The position numbers and the translations under genes are program-made. A stretch of DNA of 64,000 bases from positions 4,947,122-5,011,121 of the forward strand of contig OX388327.1 in NCBI GenBank assembly GCA_947579605.1. Reading direction: 5' to 3'. Positions 47,901 through 59,900 of the stretch are shown piece after piece (position 1 is the first letter of the stretch; each line of letters begins with the position of its first letter). The stretch is from Athripsodes cinereus (taxonomy: Eukaryota; Arthropoda; Insecta; Trichoptera; Leptoceridae). The notes under the pieces are model-generated. The model searched no databases, was not told where the DNA came from, and saw only the letters and a program-made list of their open reading frames with translations.

Positions 47901-50900
47901 GCAAGGGCCCATTCAAGAATCATAACACCTTTTGAACAATATGGTTTTTAACCCTGCCTTGAACACCTCCACACTCTCCAGAGTCCGCAAATCATAGGGA
48001 ATTTTGATCCACAGCAACGTTATGGTGGCATTTAGGCGGGAGATCTTGATCCATTTGAGATCTGAAATATGAAATCCCAAAAAATGCTTGCTTCTATGGT
48101 TTGTCTAAAATATTTCTCGATTGGTGGACCTTATATTGAGACAGTGAGAATGGCAGAATTAATGAACGCTATCCATGGACACCGAAAATGATCACTTAAC
48201 CCAGCCTAGAGCGTTGGGACGCCTTAATCACTTCTTCCAATTAGATTTTGCAAAATGTTACATTGTGTAAATATGGTTCTCCAATCAAGACGTCTGATTG
48301 ATTTTGTCATCTGAATGTAGTGCCCAAATCCAGTAAAACAATAAAAAAATAAGTTAATATCCTAATTAAAGAAGCATTCATTAAATTTTGAAGGTAAATG
48401 GGTTCGTAAATGGGTAAATGGGTTTGAAGGTAAATAGTAGGTAAATGGGTTCTCATTCTTTATTCTTCAACATCTCCCGTAGCTGCTTTAAAGGACACTT
48501 GGGTTTATCAACATTAAAATAATATAATAGTACAATAGAAAGGGAAAACATTAATACAATAGAAAGAGCGTAGTAAACACAACATACAAAAAAATAATTG
48601 AAAAGTCAAGACACAATAATAAATAAATATAGACACTTAAATTCTTTTTCTTCTGTACTAAAAGGATGTAAAGGGTCCCTTTGGCACCATGTCAAATTCT
48701 TTTTTCCATCCTTCATTCCATTTTCGGATATCTTGATTGAAAGTTTGAGACACCGAGCAACTAAGGCTAGCTCGTCATGGTTATGCAACACCTGTGCTGG
48801 CATTCGTTCACTCGTAAATCATCATATTTATTAGTTTTTTCTTTAATACTTTTTGTCGTAAATAGAGATATTAAAAACAAAACTACCTATACACACTTAC
48901 ACAACACAATGATAACAGCGAAAGAAAAAAAAATGGAGGTTACCGCGAGTTAAACAATACTACAATTTGTATGTAATTACGCAACTGGATTGAAAAAAAT
49001 TATACTTAGTAGGGTAACAATTTTCTCGTTGATTCGATTGAAAATGTTTAACATTTGGTTTGAAAAATTGTTTCCTTCCAAAACTATTAAAACGAGACTT
49101 GGCTGAAAGGAGGGGTGTGAGGAAGCGCAGGCGTCCGAGAACTACATGGCTTGAACATGTAGATCAAATTCTCAAAGATGGCCGTGTTCTGAGTAAGAGA
49201 AATAGATGTGTGTGCATAAGAAATTGTATGATTGTGTAGGAGGCGAAAGAAGTATGTAAGGACAGATCTAATTGGCGTTCTGTTCTTTCTGCCTACCCCA
49301 CTTGGGATACGGCGTGAGGGAATAGATAGATAGACTATTAAAACTCAACAGAGTATGGTTTGAGAAGTGTGACGTGATTGTGACATTACCAACCATAATC
49401 CGTAGAAAAACTAAACTAAATCTTAAACATAATCACTCGACGCAATGCAGGAAAATGATGACATCTTAATCTTTAGATGGAGTGATTTTTTTTAACTAAC
49501 CACATAATATACATGACGTGGTTAGATGGAAGAAATCACTATATATAGTGATAATCTCGCCACTGCATATCATCACATTTTTTCTTATGTAATGCATGTT
49601 GGTTCTCTGCATGCATTTCTAACGAAAATTAGATCATAAGTCATTCATATATTATATTGCTTTACTTTTGACCGATGCAAAACATGCAAGAGAGGAGTAA
49701 AGTGTTCAGACCTTCGGCCTTTCAGGAGAAGTCTGGCAATAGCACTAAACGAAGAATGAATCCTATTCAGCTACTAACAGGAGTCCAGTCTAGAGACTAC
49801 CATAGCATCAATAACTGTTTCTTGTGAGAAATGTCTGCTGTGAGTTGTGATAAATGGTCTCTGTCTTATGCAACATAAAACAATTCTTCTATATTTTTCA
49901 TCTCTGTCTGCTCCGGGATTTTTGAATCCGGGAGGGAGATATTGTACCAATCCCACTACAGCCCTTAATCTTTCCTCCCATGACTAAAGTGTGAAGTTTT
50001 AAGCAGCTTATTTTACAAAGCAATTCTGTGTGTGTTCACTCTAATGCCTTCATATTGCCCAATGTGTCTATTTTATTGAAAAATCAATATTTTATCAAGT
50101 TCACAAAAAATTTGCTGAACTTAATTAATTTTATTTGAAAAACTATACAAACATTATCAAAATCAAAAGAACATTTGTGCAATGTTTTCAAAAAGATGAT
50201 GATTAAATCGACATAGATTCAAAATAATGACGACAATTCCAAGTTTTGCTAAAACATGTAATTAATGTATCACGCCATACGGTTTAATTGCTAAGTGTGC
50301 AAATTTACATATTGTAGGAACATGCAGTTAAGTCAAATAACTGGGAAACAAACATGTCATAGACTAACACAATAATTAGTCATCACAAATTATTTGTTGC
50401 GGGTGGATTGCCAAAAAAATAAAAATAATAAAATCAGTCACAAAAAATGACGAATCTCAGTTTGACATAAAACCCAAATACACCCTCACAGTAAGTAGTA
50501 TGCTTGTATTGTGAAGATCGAGAAGGCTGGGAGTGAAAGGAATCGACTTCAGAATCTCACAATTGATAGCCCGAAATTCGGACACCTCGATTTTGGCCAC
50601 CGACATTGTCAAAACATTACCCATGCATTACCATCATCTCTTCTGTAATCCAGAGACTACAGCAGGGTTACTCTTGACAAAACTAAACACTATCTTAATC
50701 TAGTCTTGATCTTGATCATACGACGCACAAAGGGACTATGGTCAAATACACCGCGCTACCGCTAACGCGCGATCGGTTTGCGTGTATTTTGGCCAATAGT
50801 CACTTCGTGCGTCGTATGATCAAGATCAAGACTAGATTAAGATTGTGTTTAGTTTTATCAAGAATAGCCCTGCAGAATATATTTCTTGTGTTCGTTGACA

Positions 50901-53900
50901 CACACAGGACCATGACAGTATTGTGACATGTTCATATCACCTAACTTACTAGTTAATAGTTACATAATAAACTAATTAACAATTTGTCCACCGACATTGT
51001 CAAAACATTATCCATGCATTACCATCATCTCTTCTGTAATCCAGAGACTACGGAATATGTTTCTCGTGTTCGCTGATGCACACAGGACCATGACAGTATT
51101 GTGACATGTTCATACCACCTAACATTCTATAGTTAATAGTTACATAATAAACTAATTAACAATTTGTCCACCGACATTGTCAAAACATTATCCATGCATT
51201 ACCATCATCTCTTCTGTAATCCAGAGACTACGGAATATGTTTCTCGTGTTCGCTGATGCACACAGGACCATGACAGTATTGTGACATGTTCATACCACCT
51301 AACATTCTATAGTTAATAATTACATAATAAACTAATTAACAATTTGTCCACCGACATTATCAAAACATTACCCATGCATTACCATCATCTCTTCTGTAAT
51401 CCAGAGACTACGGAATATGTTTCTCGTGTTCGCTGATGCACACAGGACCATGACAGTATTGTGACATGTTCATACCACCTAACATTCTATAGTTAATAAT
51501 TACATAATAAACTAATTAACAATATTCATCGTCAATTTTATTTTTAAGCTACGATAAAATCTAATCTGCACCTTTGATAAGCAATCAATAGGACGAAATT
51601 ACATTTACGCTATTTAAACTATGATAAAAATATAATGTGATAATTAATATCAATAATTATTGAATAACCCATGTGTGTGTTGTATAATCACTTCTGATAT
51701 GAGACATAAATATTTTGATAAAAACAGTCTGTGCATGAATTTGAAGATAACAAATAACTATTTAATGTCGTATGTATATAAAAATATGCGAAGATTAGGA
51801 ATGCCATGGAAAGAGTTGACTATCAGTTGGATCCAAATAGCTCTCAATTAAAAAGATTTTAACCCTAAACTACCCCCAATTCTATTTCATTTTTATTGTG
51901 CACTAACTAACGCGCGATAAACTCGCCCATTGTGCATGATAATTATTGGTATTTATAATCTGTTTATATGTATGTTTTTTAACCTTTTGATTTCCGAGCC
52001 CTCCCGATTGGAATCGTGCCCTCAATACCGCGTGATATTTATAATCCACTTTTTTAGTTTCAATTTACTTTATTTAATATAAAATTGCATATCATAGTCA
52101 CATTGGCGGGTTATTTGAGCTCCTTCATCCTTCTATTAGCATCATGTAAACAAATAAGTCATTAAAATCTCAACGCACTCCCATAACACGGGATATTTGA
52201 ACCTCAAGTGTCCTCGCCTAGCCTGCGTCATACATAACAAAGATAGTTTATAGTCTGTTCATGAAAACAACGGTCGATTGATTTTTTTTCAGTGTACTGC
52301 ACACAGTTTTTTATTTTATTTTATTTTTTACTTTTTTTATACACAGTTATTTTTCAAAACTTCACTGAGAAAAAAAATAATCAAAACTGTTCATAAATTT
52401 CGTAATTGAAAAAATGTTTACACTTGTGTAGGGACTACTAAGTAGTATTCAAATTTTGTCAAGGGTCAAAATAAAATATAAAATAAGCAATAACATCAAT
52501 TGAACATTAATATAGGTTAAATAATTAAATTAAACTAATCCACAGCAACAAAAGTGACAAAATAAATAATATAAACAATATAACTGATTGAGTATCAAAA
52601 ATGCCACGCGTATGATACAATTCGCGCGAACGTACTATAATGGTAATGAACGGTGACTGATTTCCGGCATGTACGCTGTCAGTACTTTTATAAATCGTCA
52701 TTGTGACGAAATTTGTAGGTACATCTTTACCGACTTCACAGGAATGGATAAAGGATGAATGTAGGTATATATCGGTACAGATTTAAATTTAAAAAATCCA
52801 ACACAGATGTCTCTGGGAGTGTCGAAAAATCAAAAACGATATATCACGGGTGTGGATGTCTAAGGTAAGGAAATGTCACACGTGTATGTCACGGCTGTGG
52901 ATTCGAAAGGGTTGAGCACAATAAAGTTTATTATTATTATTACCAATTTTAGTAAGTCTACATTATCCCCTATTCTACCTATATTGATTCAAACTAAAAT
53001 AAGAATGTTCCAAAATTATATAATCAAATTCACTTGAACTAACATTCGTATTCTATATGATACAAGTTGTATATAATTCTAATTAGGAACAATTTTAGAG
53101 TTTATAGAATACCAATGTAGACTAACTAAAATTGGAACGTAACTATTTTAGTTAGTGCACACAAATAATGAAATAGAATCAGGGGTATTGGTATTCTATA
53201 AACTCTAAAACTGTTACTAATTAGAATTATATACAACTTGTATCATATAGAATACGAATGTTAGTTCAAGAGAACTTGATTATAAAATTTTGTAATATTC
53301 TTATTATAGTTCGAATCAATATAGAATAGGGGGTACTATGTTTCAATATTATCCCGTGACGTCCCCGATAAAGAAAAGATCTCTCACTCATTTCCGCAAG
53401 TTTTCAAGTAACCTGTAAAAGGTTAAGTATTATATCTGGCGTGATATCTAGGACTGGTATGTATTTACGCGTAACATAAAACATTCACGGTTGCAGATGT
53501 GAATTATTGCGTTATATCAGTTATCAATACTGCGTCCTTTACTAGATTAGCTACAATAATAATAATAATAGGTTCATGTATATGATAAGAATATAATGCA
53601 ATAACAACATAAAATCATATTAAATAAATAACAGGTACTCATAATACCACCAAACTCAATTTTATTGTTGAGTTAGAATTTTATTATATCTCAAGGAGTG
53701 GGGGACTCCTATTTATCCGAACTTGCAGACACACTTTCTTTTCCTTACGGGCGGCCCGAAGAACAGACCAACGTATGTCACCTCGTAAGGTTACTGAACA
53801 AAATAAAAAAGAAACAATAAATAGCCCACATGGGAAAAAATAAAAATAAAATGAAATTTAGAAGAGAGATCTTGACTTGTTTGCTTTATTTGCATCAAGT

Positions 53901-56900
53901 AATACAAGATTGATTTGACATTATTCTGACAGCGAGGGCAGCTAAATCGGTGAACATCATCCAGGAACACCAAATGATCACCAACCAATTTGATTTCAGC
54001 CGTTCTCACTTCTTTCGATTCAATTTTCCACAATGTTACACTATGTAAATATGATCGTTCTGATGTCGTTTCCATAGAAATGATGTATTGTGAAAAAGAG
54101 ACATCCAGGATATCGGAACCTTTGTGGACATAAGAACAGTGCTCTTTTTGGTCAACTATCATTCTGGACATTCTCAAAACACGGCCCAACCGAGAACATC
54201 ATCTCTTCTATATTACACAGACTTTACTGAGCCTTTCCTACATGCCAAGACAAGTCATATAGAAAGATAGGGATAATAAAAAAATATTTTCTGAATATTT
54301 TACTGTTGAATTATTCAGATATTGAAAACTATGATTGGCGATGTAAATCATTAATTGTATTATTGGATTATTCATTGTTTAATCTGTTGTTTTCATTGAA
54401 AAAAAATACAGGAAATATACAAAATATATTTTTTTTTTAATTCAAACACAACAGCACATAATACATAACTTAAATCACAATAACACAAAAAAAAATAAGG
54501 CCAATTACAGTGCTTATAAATACTAATGAATAAGACTAATGTCACATTTAACTCACCAAGCAAGGGGTAATCTTTGAATGGTTCATTCTTGAGCACCTCA
54601 ATTCCCTCCCCTCCACCCGTCTCATTCTTAGAAGCCTCAGCCACGGCCCACAGCTGGCCCACTTGGTACTGAAACAACACAAAGAAACAATTTAATTAAC
54701 AAGTCATTACCACAAACCAACATTATTATTAAAATTATTAATTGTTTCATTAACAATAATGTATTCGAATATAATTCTTTATTACACGTTAGCCTGATGA
54801 TGGGATCGAAAGCTCTTGAAAGTCGGCTCGTGATTAATTAAGTCAATGTGAAAGTAGGTACTAAATATAAATGTTTTAATTATTAATTTATTTAAAATGA
54901 ATTTCCACCATGTATATCGACTGTGCTCAGGACAAAGGATTCAAACCACATTGGTCAAATTTTATAGGAGAAGCAAAAAACTGTAGGATAAAGAAAATTT
55001 CAAATTATTGCAATTATTATTTTACCAACTTTTTGTAATGTAGTTTTTTTATTATGTCATAAAAATTTAAGAGAAAATATTCAGAAATTACCAAGTTATA
55101 TGCAAAAAATTAACAAAAATGTGGATTAAATCCTTTGTCCTGACAAACTTTAGCAACATGTTAAAGAAATATGTATGTCGCATGTTTGGGGTTATGTGGT
55201 TTGATGCCTTTTACCTCGCCGTAAAATTATGTCTGGATGAATTTTTTTGGTGTTAATAATGAAACTCATGCTGTTTGAGTCCTTTGTCCTATTGGATATT
55301 TGCAATTAAGCCCTAGCTAAAAAAAGAATATTTTGCATTTTTTATAAAAACTAGACATTTGGGAATTGAATGCTTTTGCCAGAATGTGTAAAAGACACAA
55401 ATGATTGACTTTAAAACATAAAATGACTTTTGTCAAAATTGTGGTTTGATGCCTTTGTCCTGAGCACAGTCGATATGTACAGTATGTTGAATACAGAGAT
55501 ATCGGCGTGCATGTACATACATGTTTAGGAAGCAAAAGAAGTGTGTAAGGATAGATCTAAACATGTCCGTCATTTGACAGAACAATGTTTTTATTTATTA
55601 TGTGTAGTTTGTTTGTAGTTTAAGAGTCAATGAAAGACACAAAATAGATTCTTTCGAGATGTGGTGTTGGAGAAAGTTGCTACGCATACCATGGATGGCC
55701 CACAGAGCGAATGTGTCAATCTTGACTGAGCTCCAGATAAAGACTCGACTGTCTGTAATAATATGTCAGAGACGTATATTAAGCTTTTTTGGACATATTA
55801 TAAGACGTGAGCCAGACAATCTGGAAAAAATTATTTTGTCTGGTGGAGTTGAAGGAAGAAGAAGCAGAGGCCGAATACCGACAAGATGGTCAGATCATGT
55901 GAGAGATGCTGCAGGGGGTACAGTGTATGCGGCGTTTAGGCAGGCGGAGGACAGGGCACGGTGGAGGAGCTTGTCGCTTGGTTGGGGTCAAGGTGGTCAC
56001 GATCCTCATCATTGAGGGACCGACTTAGAAGAAGAAGAAGTTTGTACAAATATGGTATTATATTCTGTCAATAAAGATTTATTATTATTATTATCTATAT
56101 AGCATTCTATTCTCTATGCGTACCCCACTTGGCACAAAGAGTGAGGGTGTAGATAGATAGATATATGAATATATTCACACGAGCACCCATATTCAAGAAT
56201 CATAATTATATAATTTTGGAACTAGTTTGATCTGTAACAATTGTCTATACATATTATGTTACGTTAAGTATAATGCGGAAGACAAAACTTAATTGTACGC
56301 AAAACATAAAATATGTAAATAATTGAATATACATATAAGTAGACAATAATTAGTGAATATTTGGTGACATATTGGCGTTACTACACACAAAACATACATA
56401 TAAAGTTACATACATACATACATACATGTGTGATGAATTACAGTAATTACCTGTACATAATAATTACCATTAAATTACTTAAACACAACAAAACATCCAA
56501 TAATACAAGTCAAGTGATTGTTAATTTCAATATTTGTGACTCTACCATCCATGACAGCACCTCCACATGATGAACCTCCGTGTCAGTGAAAAAAATAATA
56601 CGTTAAGGATGGATTTCATACCTTATATAGGTGAATTAAAAATTGATGTCTTATTTGAGATGTATTATGAACATACATTCTGGGTTAGTTGGAAGACATC
56701 ACATTCTAGCAATAAACTCGTCCTATGTGCATTTAATTGTATAACTAATATTTATGATACTTTGTATTGATTTGAAATATTGTAACCAATGTACAGTGAA
56801 CAATATAATAAAATCACCAATAAATAAGTAAACATCTGTCTCTTACTGGATATGTTTACATATTAATAATTTTTTTGAAATAAACTAAATTTATAAAAAT

Positions 56901-59900
56901 TTACAAAGTTAATTAAAATTTACTAGATTTATTATAAATTTACTTACTTTATTAAAATTTACAAAATTTATAAATGTTATAATTTGAATCCCATTTGTAT
57001 TTTATTCTTCGCCAATTATTATTCTTGTCTTGCTCCAACTATGTCGTGAATGAGCATTTTGATTTTTTTTGTGTATTGTATAACATTAATTATAATATAA
57101 TTAAAATATATTATATCTCGCTTTATTGATTTTTATATATTGATTGACATTCCTCAGGTGCTCCACTAATATTACACTTTTTTTAATTTTTAACTTTTTG
57201 ACATCCATTTTAAATAATTTGTATTATCTGAATCCCACTTGTTTTGTTCAAAATATTTCATACTAACTAATTAATAGTAATTATCAAATTGACAAATAAA
57301 ACTTACAAAATTTTACATCATTTAAACCACGTATAGATATTTTATTGTTCATTTGTGGTTTCTTGTTTTATCGTTTATTTATTACGTTGTGTGTGTCCAG
57401 ATATTGTAATACTGTTTGTGTACATTATAAAAATTATGTATAATATTTTTTGCCGTAGACAAACCGTACTGAACGATCGACTACTGGCGAACTTTTAGAC
57501 AATCCACCTACAATGTACCATGTAATTGTGCGTTATTGTTGCGGTTATAGTCGAAAATTTGTTTGTTGTCGATAGCTAAGTACGGTTTGTCTAGGAGGTC
57601 TGGCCGTGAATTAAGAATAAATAAATAAAATGTAAAAGGGTCACGGGGGCACATAGATATGTAAATAAATAAATTAAAAAGAAAAACGTGCTGCCTCCCC
57701 CACTTCTCTCACTAATAAGACATTCCAGGTACATCCTTGCTCTTAACACCTACCAACACAAGTATATTATTATTGTGGTAGTGGTATACGAATAAAAAAA
57801 AACAATACTTTTGGACAGAGTACCGTGTATTCACAGTAGGTGAACGTACATTTTCCTGTCTCTCGTGCAAAGTTCACACAACTGTTTATTAAACGACAAA
57901 CAGTCACACTGATTTTAAAACTATTACCAATATAATTATATATTATAAAAAAAAATATTGTTCTACGAGGAAGCCCACACTAATGATATGAAATATTTAA
58001 CTATACATAATATATTCAACAATCAGCGGTTTACCATATTATTACTTGTCAAAAAAAGATTAATTTTATTTGCTATATCAATATTTATAGCTTTGTTTGG
58101 AGTGGCCAGAGGTCCTGTAAGCAGCGGTGGACAGGGATCTCTGGAGGAGGTACCTAGGCGTAATGGGCCCCCGACCCAACTAGGACAAGAGTAAGAAGAT
58201 ATATGTATGTATGTATCTTAATATTTATCACATTACAGTATCTCCTACAGTGAACTTTTGGGTTAGTTGGAAGATATCGCTTACACGCGATAAACTCGCC
58301 CATTGTGCATGATAATTATTGGTATTTATAATCTGTATATATGTATGTTTTTTAAGCACAATAAAGTTTATTATTATTATTATTATTATTAACTAACTGC
58401 ATGTAATAAACATACGTTTCATTCTGAACTGTGTACTATACTATATCCTCACGCTGTGTCCCTATTGGGGTAGGCAGAGAGAGCGAAACGCTGTATAGAT
58501 CTATCCTTACATATTTCTTTCGCTTCTTCTACATTCATAATTTACTCTATTCTATTGTAATTGTTGTTTTTTGATTTATCTGTTGTGTTTGGTTATGTAT
58601 GTTTTGTAGAGCACATAAGGGTAATATAGGGATCTTCACTGGTTTGCTTATTGCTAAATATGTTATAGACCATTGTATTTTTTGTATCAACTGTATGTAT
58701 CCTGTAAAAATTGAAATAAATAATTCATACAATTTCTCATACACTTCTCTTACGTAACACATGCCCGTCCTTGAGAATTTGATACACATGATCAAGCCAC
58801 ACCTTCCTCACAGTATATCCTCTATGTCACCCTTTACTCATCCATTTGTTCCACATGTCCAAACCATTGTAACTTATTTACGTGCATTCTATCTACAATG
58901 CTCATCTTGCATCCACTCGTTCTTCTAATATCCTCATTTTTCACACTACCACACAACGTTTTATCAACCATTCTTCTCAACGTTCGCATCACCACTACAC
59001 TTATTTCACCAAACTCGTTGCAGACCAATCCAATGGATTGTAACTTATTATATATATAATGACATCATAACCATTTTATAAAGTGAATCGGAGTATCAAA
59101 TATGAAACTTCAATACTTAAAGAACAATATCACATGTCAATAAAAAGTCCATACAATAATTTTAATGCCCTAATGAACAGTTTTCAAAGAGTATGTCTAA
59201 ATAAAAATGTTTGCACATACCTCTTTTTGAATATGCAACGACGATATGCTGTGACAGTACAAATAGACAGAGAAACTATTCTAATACATTCTAATTTTTT
59301 TAAAAAACAAGTGGGAGATGGAGACCTATTATTGTTTTAATATTTTTTAACCAAAAAAAAATATTAATTTTTTAGCAAAGAGGAGACGGTCATATATATA
59401 CAGTGAGTTCGCTGACTACCTCACTGGTGAGATATACCACAATAACAATTAATACAGTCCAAAAAGAGAAATACTCGCCAAACAATTTGATTGTTTACAA
59501 ACAACCTACGCAAGTATAACACAATACGTATGAACTATTTATAAAGACGGCATCATAACGTCAGAAAGGCCCAATTACTGGAATAATATATTGGGTTCAA
59601 TACTTACATATCAATTACGTTTATATTTCATGAACAAACACAATACGACGCAAGTAATTTTCAAATTTAAAATGTCCCTTTTTGACTATTCGTCCAAGGG
59701 CGTTCCTATCCAGGATTTTTTTTTATGGGGCAGCACAGCAAAATAATTTATAAGATCTTGACTTATATAATTGACGGACCTTTTTATCTCTAGGCTTTCA
59801 CAATTTGATTTAGGAATTCGAATAATTACTCAAATCCTAATCTGGAAATATAGAATTTTGATACAATTCTCAAATTATTACAAGAAACAAAACAATACTA

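Noticed and set aside
53791..54189. 132-codon minus frame with a CxxC motif
   Set aside because: It overlaps dispersed family F text that recurs elsewhere, the C-terminus is low complexity, and there is no recognised family.
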